Assembly: GCA_019454045.1 (NCBI GenBank)
Contig: SKCR01031833.1
Location: 22,303 to 86,302, forward strand
Length of the DNA stretch: 64,000 nt
Origin: Zanthoxylum bungeanum
Taxonomy: Eukaryota; Streptophyta; Magnoliopsida; Sapindales; Rutaceae
Reading direction: 5' to 3'
Each line of letters starts with the position of its first letter. The first letter of the stretch is position 1. The notes under the pieces were generated by a model. It saw only the letters and a program-made list of their open reading frames with translations. It was not told the DNA's origin and did no database searches. Both the position numbers and the translations under genes were made by a program. Positions 21,058 to 33,066 of this stretch are shown here, in pieces.

Positions 21058-21300
21058 CGCGTTGCGACGCGCCTCAATTATTCAGCTGCCGACATGCGTC
21101 ATCATCGCATCATCATGTTGTCAGCACAATAATTCAGTCCGCTGACACGTGTCATCACTTGCATCATTATGACTCAGCGTTGCGACGCCAAACCCTCAAT
21201 GTGTCGCGATGACGAGCCAATAATACAGTCTATCGACAATCGCCAATTCATGTAGCACGCGTCGCGACGTGAAAGCTCTACGCATCATGACACACATCGA
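21058..21300 (+). promoter_or_regulatory. Cluster of CG-rich palindromic motifs in U3 of the shared LTR
   Basis: Variants of CGTCGCGACGC occur at about 21060, 21175, 21200 and 21258, mixed with TCATCATCGCATCATCATG-like stretches, 10-250 bp before the TATA box. Many variants differ by CG to TG or CA, as methylation-driven decay would give. The cluster recurs in the B 3' LTR and in the LTR of D, but not in C. It may be an enhancer of the LTR promoter. Confidence 0.6.
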
Positions 21301-21310
21301 TTTTGGAGCC

Positions 21311-21320
21311 TATAAATAGA
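21311..21320 (+). promoter_or_regulatory. TATA box of the shared LTR
   Basis: TATAAATAGA in the context GGAGCCTATAAATAGAGGC. The same box is at 31258 in the B 3' LTR, and GCCTATAAATACC is on the - strand in both C LTRs. Transcription would start about 30 bp downstream. Confidence 0.7.
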
Positions 21321-22604
21321 GGCTGATTTCATTTGAATTCTTCATACTTTATTCTTGGGAATTTCCTTAGAATACTAAGAAGAGAGTATCTTGTTTGTTT
21401 AATTTCAGTTTTCTTGTATTTAATTTTAGTTTTAAGTAATAAATCTTTTCTTGTTTTACTTAAAAGTATGAGTAGGTAACTTCTTTCTGCTGGAGTGAAG
21501 GTGAAGCTTTTATTATAATAATTTAGATTAATCTCCTTTATTTTATAATATATAAATTATCTTAAAACCTGACTTAATTGAATACCGCCTTATTGGTCGG
21601 TTGGACTTAATTAAATTAATTTTAACCTGACTTAATTGGATACCCCATTTATGGTCTATTGGAATTAATTAAAATCTGACTTAATCAGGATACCACCTAT
21701 ATGGTCGGTTGGTAATATAACGTAAATTTATATAATATAATAAGGGAGATTTCTAGATTTGAAATAATAAAAGTGGATCCCCAAACCCCAGCATTTTATT
21801 TCATTCTTGTAATCTTCACCTTTTTAGTTTTCAAATTTTTTTTATAATGTTTTATTTATTTATGTATTTAGTAGTTCTAAATATATGTTGTAACTAAATA
21901 TGTTGTTTAGGGTTGTGATGAAAACCAATATCAATGATTTAATAAGTTGGCCTTTCTTATGTCTTGTGTGATGTATAGGTTTATTTATTGAGTCTAGTTC
22001 TTACTGCTTCTTATTAATTGGCCACTAATAAGATTGATTAGGTAAACTTAAAATGAACTTGGAAAAGGGATTTTAGGTTTAGCCGTAGACTCAATAATTC
22101 ACAATCTCACATTCAACTTAAAGATTTCCTTCCAGGATAGGAATATACATGTCGGGCTTGGTTAGCCATAATTGGAACTTAAACATAATGAATTCAGAGT
22201 TTCTTAATTAACATAGGAATATAGTTAATGGGTTACTTTGGGTGTTTGCATCTGACCATCGGAAGAGGCTTTTGCATAACTTCGTGTTCCAGGTTAATAA
22301 ACAGACATATTACACAAGCATAAGATAATCAACTCAGCTTTAGAAGAATATTGGTAGGATTCACAACCCAGGACATTTTCAAATCATTGTTTAAAGCTTA
22401 AAATCTACCTTAGTTTTATTTACTTGTTTGTTTTAGATAAAAAATCACCATTCAACCAACAATCGAATCAATTAGATACTCGTAGACATTTAGTTTCGTA
22501 AATTGATAGCATAGGTATTAAGTCCTCGTGGGATCGATACATTTTATACTACTTGAGAGATATGTGCGCTTGCGTTACGTGTGTGATTTCACCAATCAAG
22601 TTTT

Positions 22605-22622
22605 TGGCGCCGTTGCCGGGGA
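22605..22622 (+). promoter_or_regulatory. Primer-binding site of element B
   Basis: TGGCGCCGTTGCCGGGGA, identical to copies A and C, seven bases after the LTR end. Confidence 0.85.
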
Positions 22623-22728
22623 CTTAGTTATCTTTTACTATTAATTTTGGGGTTAGATACTTTACTTGTGTCTAATTTATTTTTACTTATTATTTTTGTT
22701 TTCTTGTGTTCATGTTCTCAGACACTAC

Positions 22729-24360
22729 ATGAGAAGAAGCAGAAGCTTTGAAATCCGTCAGCTTGACCAAAAAATTGAAAGAACAATCAGACAGTTGAGA
22801 AGGGAAAGACGAGAGGCCAAGAAGCACTGATCAACATGACCAATCAAGAACCTGAACCTTTGGAAGTTGCACCACCAATTCCCATTCGAGAAAGAACAGT
22901 TTCGGTGGTTGACGGCTTCATATCATGCATTGTACTTATTCCTTTACCTGCAAATGCGTGTGACATCAAAACATGCGTCAGATGATACAACAATCAGTTC
23001 AGTTTGGGGGACGTGCAACTGAAGATCCTAATACCCATATCAGCAACTTCCTGGAAGTTTGTGGCACATTCAATTACAACCAAGCGGCAGAAGAAGCAAT
23101 GCGTCTGCGTGTGTTCCCATATTCCTTGAAAGACAGAGCTAAGACTTGCCTACATTCACTACCAGCAGGTTCCATCACAACTTGGAACACTATTGCCACC
23201 AAATTCCTTGCAAAATACTATCCTCCAGCCAGAACAACAAAACTGAGAAATGACATCACATCATTTGTGCAACATGACTCAGAATCTCTCTGTGAAGCAT
23301 GGGAAAGATACAAGGAATTGCTCCGAAAATGTCCTCACCATGAGATTGCAAAATGGCTACAAGTTCAAACTTCTACAATGGACTTTCTGGACTAATGAGA
23401 ACCATAATAGATGCTGCTGCTGGAGGAGCTTTAATGGCAAAAAAAAAAAAGATCAGGCCTGAGACTTAATTGAAGAAATGGCCAATAAAAATTCCTTGTG
23501 GCCAACAGAAAGAAGGATGATCCAACCAATAGCAGGAATCCACGAAATATGATCCAACACAGCAATGAATGCCAAGCTGGATCAAATATGCAAATGTCTA
23601 TACACTCTTAGCATACATGTTAATTGGATCCACAAGTTCACCATATGGAGGAGTACCAGAGGGAGAATCTTACAACCAATATGATGAGACTGTGAACTAT
23701 TTCAGCAATTTCAACAGACATGGAAACAATCTGTATTCTGATACCTATAACCCAGGTTGGAGGAATCATCCCAATTTTGCATGGAGCAACAATTCAGGGC
23801 AAATGAACAATCCACCACCCGGATTCCAATAGCAGAATAAAGGCCAGGAGTATGAAAAAGAACCAGGAATAGTAGAAGTGCTTGCCCAGATGAAAAAGAA
23901 AGAAACAAAATACGATGCTTTAGCAGTTGTGGTTCAAAATCAAGCAGCATCTTTGAAGACACTGGAAAATCAAATGGGACAACTGGCCAATGCTCAAAGT
24001 TACAGACCGCAAGGTACCCATCCTAGCAACACAGAACCAAATCCAAGGAACATAGAGAAGGAGCAATGCCAAACCATCACTTCGAAAAGTGGCACTGAAA
24101 TCAACAAAGATGTTGGAATAAAGGAATCTACTGAAGAAATTCCAAAAGAAATCAATGAAGTGTTCCACGGATGGAGGAAAAAGAGGCAAAAGAAAATGAT
24201 AAATAAAGATTTACTCCACCTCCACCTTTTCCTCTGCGTCTCCAGAAACACAAATTGGAGAAACAATTTGCTCGATTCCTGGAAATCTTCAAAAAGGCTG
24301 CAAATCAACATTTATTTGCAGCAGCGTTGGAAAAAATGCCCAGCTATGTCAAATTCATGA
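22729..24360 (+). pseudogene. gag: Athila gag of element B, broken
   Basis: Homologous to the A gag. The short Arg-rich leader peptide (MRRSRSFEIRQLD) again runs into TGA through the same one-base loss. The best preserved capsid-like piece is 22973-23395 (140 codons): DPNTHISNFLEVCGTFNYNQAAEEAMRLRVFPYSLKDRAKTCLHSLPAGSITTW, then LCEAWERYKELLRKCPHHEIAKW. The C-terminal piece is split at 23830 (TAG) and continues at 23878-24360, with a frameshift in the acidic tail. The acceptor-like TTTCAG present in A is altered here (TTCATG). Confidence 0.85.
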
Positions 24361-25094
24361 AAGATATTCTGTCACGAAAGTGAATATTGAGAGATTACGA
24401 GACTATAGCATTGACAGAAGAATGCAGCGCTATCATTTAGAGGAAGCTCCCCCGAAAGTTGAAAGATCCAGGCAGTTTCACCATCACTTGCACCATAGAA
24501 GAAAATTACTTCGGTAAGGCTTTATGTGATTTATGTGCTAGTATTAACTTGATGCCTTTGTCTTTTTACAGTAAACTACATATTGGAGAAGCAAAGCCCA
24601 CCTCAGTCAATCTACAACTTGCTGGCAGATCACTCACATTTCCGAGAAGAGTAGTGAAAAATGTGCTGGTCAAAGTCGACAAATTCATTTTCCTAGCAGA
24701 TTTCATTATCCTTGATATGGAGGAAGACAAAGACGTACCCATCATACTCGGGAGACCATTCTTGGCTACAGGTCGAATCATCATTGATGTACAAAAAGGT
24801 GAACTAACCATGAGGGTGCAGGACCAAGAAGTAACATTCAATGTTTTCAAAGCCATGAAATTCTCGAATGATGAAAATGAGGAGGAATGTTTCAGACTTA
24901 ATGTAATAGATAATATCATCCAGAATACATATTCAAGGTAACTCTCCACTGACAAACTTGAAGCATGCATCACCAACAAGACTGACGGAGAATTAGATGT
25001 GGAGATTCTGGAATGTATCCACTATCTTGATGGAGCCTCTCGCTTCAGAGCCACACCACAGGTGGAAAGCTTGGAACTATCGAAAAAAAGGTGA
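24361..25094 (+). pseudogene. pro: Athila aspartic protease region of element B, broken
   Basis: The motif reads ALCDLCASINLMPLS: the Gly of Asp-Leu-Gly-Ala has become Cys, which would disable the active site. [18 protein letters not shown] is intact. Positions 24459-24941 are open (160 codons). TAG at 24438-24440 is at the same codon as in A. Confidence 0.85.
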
Positions 25095-25114
25095 ATAAAG
25101 CCCTCTATTCAAGA

Positions 25115-26690
25115 ACCACAATAGCTGGAACTAAAGCCACTTCTGAGCCATTTCAGGTACACATACTTGGAAAACTCTTCTGATTTACATGAGATTATTT
25201 CTTCGTCGGTAACATGGGTGCACGAAGATAAGTTGTTGTGAGTGTTATGCGAGCACAAGAGAGCTATTGGCTGGACTATAGCAGACATTCGAGGCATTAG
25301 TACATCATTTTGCATGCATAAAATCTTGATGAATGATGAGTACAAAGCCACAATGGAGCATCAATGGAGACTGAATCCAATAATAAAGGAAGTTTCAAAG
25401 AAAGAAATCATCAAATGGTTGGATGTCGACATCATTTACCCACTCTCTGACAACTCTTGGGTACATCTTATGCAATGTGTACCCAAGAAATTATGATTGA
25501 CTATAGTAGCCAATGAAAAGAATGAGCTTATTCCAACAAGAACTGTGACTGGATTGAGAGAATGCATGGACTACAGGAAGCTGAACAAAGCAATACGGAA
25601 AGATCATTTCCCACTACCATTCATTGATCAGATGCTAGATAGATTGGCGGGACATGAATTCTACTATTTTTTGAACGGAAACTCAGGATACAATCAGATT
25701 GCCATTGCCCCTGAAGATCAGGAGAAAACCACTTTCACATGCCCGTATGGTACTTTTGCTTTCCGCAGGATGCCATTTGGACTATGTAATGCTTCTGCCA
25801 TATTTCAACGTTGCATGATGGCCATCTTTTCAGACATGATAGAACAAAGCATGAAAGTCTTCATGGATGACTTCTCAGTATTTCGAGACTCGTTCGACCA
25901 CTGCTTGTAAAATCTGAAAAAAAATGTTACAAAGATGTGAAGATACCAACCTGGTACTCAACTGGGAGAAATGCCACTTCATGGTGCAGGAAGGCATTGT
26001 CCTGGGACATCGAATCTCACAGAAAGGAATTGAGGTAAACAAAGCAAAGATCGAGATGATAGAAAAATTACCTCCACCATCATTCGTCAAAGGGATTCGA
26101 AGTTTTCTTGGGCATGCAGGATTTTTCTGAAGATTTATCAAAGATTTTTCCAAGATTGCTAAACCATTATGCGATCTGCTGGAGAAAGATATGCCTTTCC
26201 ACTTCACCAAAGAATGCCACCATACTTTCGAGATCTTGAAACAGAAGCTGGACTCTGCCCCCATCATAGTTGCACCAGATTGGACGCTTCATTTTGAAGT
26301 GATGTGTGATGCAAGTGATTTTGCTTTAGGTGCAGTTTTGGGACAACGTAAGGCGAAATTTTTTCACACCATTTCCTACACCAGCAGAACTTTGAATGAA
26401 ACACAACTCAATTACACAACAACTGAAAAGGAGTTGCTCGTAATTGTGTTTACTTTTGATAAATTTTGCTCCTATTTTTTGGGCCCCAAAGTGGTGGTCT
26501 ACACAAATCATTCACCAATCAAATACCTGATCGCGAAGAAAGATGCCAAGCCTAGATTGATCAGTTGGGAGCTTCTATTGCAACGTGGAGATCCAAGACA
26601 GGAAGAGGACATAAAATCAAGTGGCAGATCATTTGTCAAAGCTCAAAAATATAGGTACAACTGACACTGAGCTGACAATCAAAGAAACTT
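25115..26690 (+). pseudogene. pol: Athila reverse transcriptase/RNase H of element B, broken
   Basis: The open pieces 25242-25496, 25497-25910, 25924-26130 and 26191-26664 cover RT and RNase H almost without loss: KRAIGWTIADIRGIS, YRKLNKAIRKDHFPLPFIDQMLDRL, FRRMPFGLCNASAIFQRCM and the catalytic VFMDDFSVF (about 25857). The RNase H block has [13 protein letters not shown] and TTEKELL. The third acidic residue is changed ([12 protein letters not shown], Asp to Asn). Better preserved than A but still interrupted by stops near 25493, 25908 and 26128. Confidence 0.9.
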
Positions 26691-27987
26691 TTCCAGATGA
26701 ATAGTTGTTTTCCATCAAGCAACAAAAAGTCATATGGTATGCTGACTATGTAAACTACATAGTATCGGGGAAATGGCCGTTGGAATGGACACATCAGCAA
26801 CGGAAGAAATTTTTCAAAGAAGTCAAGCAATATGTCTGGGATGAGCCGTACCTATTCAAATATTGTGTTGATCAGTTATTGCGGTGTTGTGTACCACATG
26901 AGGAGGTTAATAGTGTCATGCAGCATTGCCATTCATCACCATATGGCAGCCACTTCAGCGGAGATAAAACAATGGCCAACGTCTTGTAATCAGGTTTGTT
27001 CTAGCCCACTTTGTTTAAAGATGCTCACTTATTCCTTCTTCATTCTTCAATGAAGGACCTCTTCAAAGCATTCTCAAAGTGGAGATATTTTATGTATGGG
27101 GGATTGACTTTATGGGACCATTTGTTCCATTATATGGAAACATGTACATTCTGGTAGTAGTAGACTACGTCTCCAAATGGGTTAAAGCAACAACACTGCC
27201 ATCAAATGACTTCAAAGTGGTGCTAAAATTCCTCAAAAAGAATATTTTCACTCGCTTCGGAACACCTCTAGCGATCATCAGTGATGGCGGCACACACGTC
27301 TATAGCAGATACTTCAATGCACTCTTATCCAAATACGGAGTAACTCACAAAGTTGTTGATGCTTACCATCCGCAGTCAAGTGGTCAGGTTGAAGTTTCCA
27401 ACAGAAAAATCAAAAAAATCTTGGAGAGAACCGTTGGTTCAACAAGGAGAGACTGGTCTACAAAATTAGATAACGCATTATGGGCCTACCGGACAGCTTA
27501 TAAGACACCCATTGGAATGTCCCCATACAGAATGGTGTTTGGGAAAGCATGTCATCTGCCTGTGGAGCTTGAACATAAAGTGTACTGGGCACTGAAAAAG
27601 CTAAATTTTGATATGCAAGTAGTAGGAGAGAAACAGCTCCACCAACTGAACGAATTGGAGGAATTTCGCCTTAATGCTTATGAGAATGCCAAACCGTACA
27701 AAGAAAAGACCAAGAAGTGGCATGATTAGAAAATAGTGCGCAGACAACTGGAACCAGGGTAGCAGCTGTTGTTATACAACTCAAGGTTGAAACTTTTCCC
27801 TGGCAAGCTGAAATCACGATGGTCAGGTCCATTTGTGATTACCCAGGTGTTACCTTACGGAGTAGTTGAGATACATAACCGCAACTCCAACAACACATTC
27901 AGGGTAAACAGCCAACGTGTCGAGCACTATTGGGGAGAATCATTTGAGCGACAAAAAGAAAGTCTCACACTTGTTGATCCAGCCTAA
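26691..27987 (+). pseudogene. int: Athila integrase of element B, zinc finger partly deleted
   Basis: The His pair (HCHSSPYGSHFSGDKT) is present. A deletion of about 40 bp near 27035-27050, compared with A, removes the CX2C pair (CDRCQRTG in A). The DDE core is otherwise open from 27079 to 27729 (216 codons): [32 protein letters not shown] and [20 protein letters not shown]. This is followed by [24 protein letters not shown]. The C-terminal GPF-type part is 27769-27987. TAG occurs at 27727 and at 27760; the second is shared with A. Confidence 0.9.
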
Positions 27988-28123
27988 AGTTTGGGCAATC
28001 ATGTCTAGCTGACGACGTTAAACTTAGTGCTATTAGGGAGGCAACCCATTTAATTTATGTATATATTGAAATTTGGTGTGTTTTATTTTTGTGTGTTAAA
28101 TTTTTATAGGAAAAGTCACAGAC

Positions 28124-28674
28124 ATGATGGAAGACGTTCTCGAAAAAATTCACAAGCATTTTCTTTCTCTCCCTCAAAACTCTCTGATGAAAGTCTACAA
28201 AGCACGCATTGAAAGAATGAGACTTCTGATGAACAATGGTATTCCTAGTGACATTCGATGGATAATTGAAGCACGAGTCCGATTGGCAGGTGGGTCATCT
28301 GACTCTTTTATTTCATTTATTCTTGGTTTAGGAAAAACACCTAAGCTAAGAAAAGAAAAGCTAAACGATTAGGTGTTTGCTATAAATGTGCAGGCTGTAC
28401 ATGCAATACTTGTTGTCGTTCCTTAGGAATGGTGTATGGTAACCGCGAATATAAAATAAAATTCTTTAGGGATGGCATGAGTAAGGAGTCTTTAGATGAC
28501 ATATCATTGACTCTTGAGATGCATCCCAGTGGATATGTGTATCAAACGATTCACAATTTACATACACAGTTTCGAAGAGAAAGACAACAATTAAGTCTCA
28601 GGAATCTGACTTTAAAAGACCTTGTTTGCCAATTTATAAGAAAATTGGATGGGAAGATTGTCCTTGACACATAG
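28124..28674 (+). pseudogene. Cysteine-rich basic cargo ORF of element B, frameshifted
   Basis: Homologue of 16204-16752. The first 82 codons are open (MMEDVLEKIHKHFLSLPQNS, IPSDIRWIIEARVRLAGGSS). One A is missing from the run near 28332 compared with A, shifting the frame so that translation ends at 28372. The second part, open at 28429-28674, has YKIKFFRDGMSKESLDDI and TQFRRERQQLSLRNL. Between them, in the original frame, the Cys cluster is still readable and all four Cys positions appear present (TGTGCAGGCTGTACATGC). The acceptor-like TTTTTATAG lies upstream, in place of TTTTTGTAG in A. Confidence 0.6.
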
Positions 28675-28937
28675 ATGTCATTCAAGCCGTTACTTCCTGT
28701 ACATATTATTATTTCTTTGTCTTTAACTAATAATTATGATTTGTTTTGTTATTTTATTTTATTTTCGCTTACAAGATCCAGACTTTTTGACTTTCAAGAT
28801 TTATTTACTATTTAGCTAATAATTGTCATTTGGCAGGTACTAGTGCTATTATTACTCACTCTTTTTCAATATCTATAAATTCAGCTCGTCATTACTCTGT
28901 TCAAAACATCCAGATTAGAGAGAGAGTAATAAAAAAA

Positions 28938-29592
28938 ATGGAAGCAACTTCAAGAAGATGAGCCATTAACATCTGTGTATTTTATGGTACTAGTTCTGGT
29001 TCTAAACCAGAATTTGCTGAAGTAGTAAACGAATTGGGGAGAGTCATTTCTGAGAGAAATATGCACTTAGTATATGGCGGTGGAAATCTTGGACTAATGG
29101 GGTATGTTTCAAAGGCCGTACAATAAGAAGGTAGTCAAGTTTTGGGAATCATCCCAAAACCTTTGGTAGAGGCGAATCTTATCGGACAATCAAACTGAGA
29201 GGAATGCATCGTGCTAGGTATGTCCGAATGACTTGTTGAAATGATTAATCGAGATGATGCTTTTATTGCTTTTCCAGGTGGCTTGGGCACGATGGAGGAA
29301 ATTTTTACAGTGATATCTTGGGCGAACTTGAGCATACATCAGAAACCAATTGGACTGTTTAATGTTGATGGGTTTTTTTGACTTTCTTTTTGTTTTTCTT
29401 GAAGATGCCAGGAGAAATGGGTTCCTTTTAAAACCCATAAAAGATATCCTCTACACTGCCAGAAGAGCCAATGATTTAATTGACCAACTGTTAGCCTTCG
29501 AACAAAAAATTGACCATATCTTTTCCAAGATAAACTGGTCTGATAATGATCGTGGTAAGAAGCATCGGATAAATCTAGATCTTAACCTTTAA
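28938..29592 (+). pseudogene. LOG-like: LOG-type cytokinin phosphoribohydrolase cargo gene of element B, broken
   Basis: Second copy of the captured LOG gene, ending naturally at 29590-29592 after INLDLNL. Stops: TGA at 28959 (codon 8, CGA in A), TAA at 29124, TGA at 29196 and TGA at 29229 (the last identical to A, at the conserved Arg). One extra T in the run after GATGGG near 29370 shifts the frame. CVFCG reads CVFYG. HLVYGGGNLGLMG and [21 protein letters not shown] are intact. The reading frame is continuous with A over about 218 codons and has no intron. It is certainly non-functional here. Confidence 0.88.
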
Positions 29593-30836
29593 TTTTCTTT
29601 TTAAATGTACAATTACACGGTAACCAGGTACTGTCTTCTAAACTTTCCTTCTTCTTTTTAGACATTGGGGACAATGTCTCAATTGAGTTTGAGGGAGGGG
29701 AATGTTGACTAGTATCTTGTTTTTATTTTTTGTTGTGTTGTTTTTGCTTGGTTTTTAGTCAAAAATTAAAAAAAAAATCGATTTTTTTATTTTCAACTTG
29801 ACTAAACAGGTGGAATTGTGTTTTGAGATAGCTGTGTAAGGAATTTCCACTCCTGAGAAGTATCTCAACCTATTTCGTAACTAGTTAATTTTCGTTTATT
29901 TCATTTTGAATTATTTAAATTCGTGAATTCTCCATAATATTGACTTATATTTAAACTTCTTATGCTCATTTGATAGGTATTATCAACATGCATGGTAACA
30001 TACAGACATTGGTCGTAAGTGAAAAGTTTGTAATATTCAGTGCTCTAGTTTATTGGAGGAAGCATCTGAAAGCGATGGAATAAAAAAAAAGAACAAAATA
30101 GAACAAAATTATGTATATAAATAATTAACCATATTTTTACTTAGTAATCGGACGTCTTGCCTCAGTAAGAAGTGAATGTTCACGTCAAACGGTAAAAGCT
30201 TGAGTTAATATTAATAAAGTTTCTAATTAGTAACCGGACGTCTTGCCTCAGTAAGTAGTGATTGTTCGCGTCAAACGGTAGAACTTTTAACATTTGAGAT
30301 CCGAGTAATTAAGTCTGTAGGGGTGTCTTAACACCTAGTGCCCTAAAGCCAAGTGGTTTGGGAGTCATTGGCCCAAAGCTCGCTACAAGGACTGAAGATG
30401 TTATATATAAAAAAATGAACTTTAGGACAAAAATATTACTCTCTTTTCAACTACACTTATGAATATTGTGGGCACAATGATTTGATTAATACATTGTTGG
30501 TTGTGTATATGGAGAATGGTAAAAATAATCGGAGAATTTACTTATTTAGTAATTTAGAAAGAAAGAAAACAATTATTCACATGTTTAGTCACTAACTTGT
30601 TTTGTTTGTTTGATTGTACATTTGATTGACATTTATGGGTATCGTCGCTGTAAGCCCTCACGAGACTACAACTCGTCCACTAGGGACATCCAGGGGTTTA
30701 AACACTTGTTGCATACGCTAAATGCAACTGTGATCCCTACGAAAGTGGCTTAGTTTAATTTTATTTTAAAGTTGTTTATTGCATTTTATTTTTGTTGTTT
30801 TGCTCGAAGACTAGCAAAATATTAGGTTTGGGGGTG
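29593..30836 (+). other. 3' non-coding region and polypurine tract of element B
   Basis: It contains the GACATTG/CAATGTC stem (29661-29678), the two tandem GTCTTGCCTCA units (about 30138-30285), the uninterrupted target site of A's solo LTR (30650-30675) and the polypurine tract TTTGGGGGTG (30827-30836) directly before the LTR. No protein is encoded. Confidence 0.8.
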
Positions 30837-32492
30837 TGATAAGTGGAAAATATATCAATATTTACCGCACTTTTTACTTAATATTTTGTATAGTTTCTCG
30901 AGTTTTGTGAATATTTTATTGTGTTTTGTGATATTTTGTAGATAAATAAAATATCAGGACTCACTGGAATCAAATCAGGGATAAAACGGTGAAAAACGAA
31001 TGAAAATGGCAAAAATGGGAAATTCATGCGTCGCGACGCGCCTCAATTTTTCAGCTGTCGACACGCATCATCATCTCATCATCATGATATCAGCACAATA
31101 ATTCAGTCTGCCGACACGCGTCATCACTTGCATCATCATGACGTCAATGTTGCGATGCCAAACCCTCAACATGTCGCGACACCAAGCCAATAATGCAGTG
31201 TGGCGACAGTCGCCAATTCATGTAGCACGCGTCGCGACGCGCATCAATTTTGGAGCCTATAAATAGAGGCTGATTTCATTTGAATTCTTCATATTTTCTT
31301 CTGGGGAATTTCCTTAGAATACTAAGAATATAGTATCTTGTTTGTTTAATTTCAGTTTCCTTTTATTTAATTTTTGTTTTAAGTAATAAATATTTATTTG
31401 TTTTACTTAAAAGTATGAGTAGGTAACTTCTTTCTTCTGGGGTGAAGGTGAAACTTTTATTATAATAATTTAGATTTATCTCTCTTATTTTATAATATAT
31501 AAATTATCTTAAAACCTGCCTTAATTGGATACCGCCTTATTGGTCGGTTGGACTTAATTAAATTAATGTTAACTTGACATAATTAGATATTGCCTTTATT
31601 GTCGGTTGGAATTATTTAAAATCTGACTTAATGAGGATACCGCCTATATGGTCGGTTGGTAATATAACATAAATTTATATAATATAATAAGGGAGATTTC
31701 TAGATTTGAAATATTAAAAGTGGATCCCCAAACCCCCAGCATTTTATTTCATTGTTGTAACCTTTACCTTTTTAGTTTTCAAATTTATTTTATAATGTTT
31801 TATTTATTTATGTCTTTAGTAGTTCTAGATATGAGTTGTGACTAAATATGTTGTCTAGGGTTGTGATGAAAATCAACATCAATGATTTAATAAGTTGACT
31901 TTTCTTATGTCTTGTGTGATGTATAGGTTTATTTATTGAGTCTAGTTCTTAATGCTTCTTATTAATTGGCCACTAATAAGATTGATTAGGTAAGCATAAA
32001 ATGAACTTGGAAAAGAGATTTTAGATTTAGCCGCAGATTCAATAGCTCACAATCTCATATTCACCTTAGAGATTTCCTTCCAGGATATGAATATACCTGT
32101 CGGGCGTGGGTAGCCATAATTGGAACTTAAACTTAATGAATTTGAAGTTTCTTAATTAACATAGGAATATAGTTAATTGGGTTACTTTAGGTGTTTGTAT
32201 CTGACCATCAAAATAGGCTTTTGCATAACTTCATGTTCCGATTTAATAAACTGACATAAGATAATCAACTCAGCTTTAGAAGAATATTGGTAGGATTCAC
32301 AACCCTGGACATTTTCAAATCATTGTTTAAAACTTAAAATATACCTTAGTTTTATTTACTTGTTTGTTTTAGATAAAAATCACCATTCAACCGAAAATCG
32401 AATAATTAAATACTCGTAGACATTTAGCTTCGTAAATTGATAGAATAGGTATTAAGTCCTCTTGGGATCGATACATTTTATACTACTTAAGC
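30837..32492 (+). repeat. 3' LTR of element B, right end truncated
   Basis: It aligns with 20870-22598 from TGATAAGTGG to TACTACTT, then diverges at about 32492. CGTCGCGACGC motifs at 31028-31041 and 31228-31241 are better preserved than in the shared LTR. TATA box at 31258. Confidence 0.88.
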
Positions 32493-33066
32493 GGTACGTT
32501 GAGTGATATGAATGTATATTGATGTATGTCAATGTATGAACCTGTAATGGTATGCATAAGTGTATGTGAATGAATATGTATATGTATAAGTATATGAATA
32601 TGTATTTGTATATGTATGATATGATAAGATAAGGTATGACTTGAGTTTATAAGATCGGTAAGTGGGAAAAAATTATGGGTTCTGAATTTGTATAAGCATG
32701 TGTTTCTGTACGGTGTTTCAATAAGTTCGTTGTTAACTGATACATATGATTTGTCTGTGTGGTGTTTGGAGGATTAAGGGTGACGTAAAGTTGATATAAA
32801 CTAAGCTTTTCCTGAATGGTTAAGGTACGTGGGGGAAAAGATGAGTTTCATGAATAAATATCTCTTAACTAGAAAGTTTCTATGCCATGAATGTTTCATC
32901 ATAAGAACTCTTGAAAGCAAATATGTTTGATCGATAAGTAAAAGACATGAGGAGTATTATATGGCATGGTATCCGAATTCGAAGAGAGGTGTATGTTTAT
33001 ATGTTTGAGATATATATATGTATATGAGTATTTGGAATGGTGACTTGAACTGTGTGTCATGTATAT
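32493..33066 (+). repeat. LTR fragment (chromovirus-like), left part, split by element C
   Basis: AT-rich DNA with many TATG/GTAT repeats. It shares word order with 52320-52590 (TGTAATGG, a TTTATAAGATCGGTAAGTGG-like block, CTTTTCCTGAATGG), so both are pieces of one LTR family. The sequence continues after element C at 42867. Confidence 0.55.

Larger units (their letters stand above)
10647..22598 (+). mobile_element. Athila-like Ty3/gypsy element A with LOG cargo, 5' LTR missing
   Basis: In order: PBS (10653), gag, protease, RT/RNase H, integrase, cysteine-rich ORF, LOG-like ORF, a 3' non-coding region and an LTR (20870-22598). The pol motifs ([49 protein letters not shown]) are of the Athila lineage. 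The 5' LTR is absent apart from perhaps its last six bases (10641-10646). A 1909-bp solo LTR interrupts the 3' region. The terminal LTR also serves as the 5' LTR of copy B. Every frame contains stops or shifts, so the copy is dead for autonomous movement. Confidence 0.9.
20870..22598 (+). repeat. LTR shared by elements A (3') and B (5')
   Basis: It begins TGATAAGTGG directly after A's polypurine tract and ends ACCAATCA directly before B's AGTTTTTGGCGCC primer site. Length is 1729 bp. It carries a TATA box (TATAAATAG at 21311) and an upstream cluster of CGTCGCGACGC-like palindromes. One LTR between two head-to-tail interiors is the expected result of unequal recombination between copies. Confidence 0.88.
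22599..32492 (+). mobile_element. Athila-like Ty3/gypsy element B with LOG cargo (5' LTR shared with A)
   Basis: The interior spans 22599-30836 and the 3' LTR spans 30837-32492. Its 5' LTR is the shared one at 20870-22598. Gene order equals that of A. The 3' LTR stops after TACTACTTAAG and lacks the last 90 or so bases. It joins another LTR fragment at 32493, so no target duplication can be read. Several stops are at positions identical to A (for example 24438, 27760 and 29229), so the two copies are closely related in an already inactive state. Confidence 0.9.

Noticed and set aside
30138..30285. CRISPR-like or tRNA-like repeat
   Set aside because: There are only two units, no uniform spacers and no cloverleaf. 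They are tail repeats of the retroelement.
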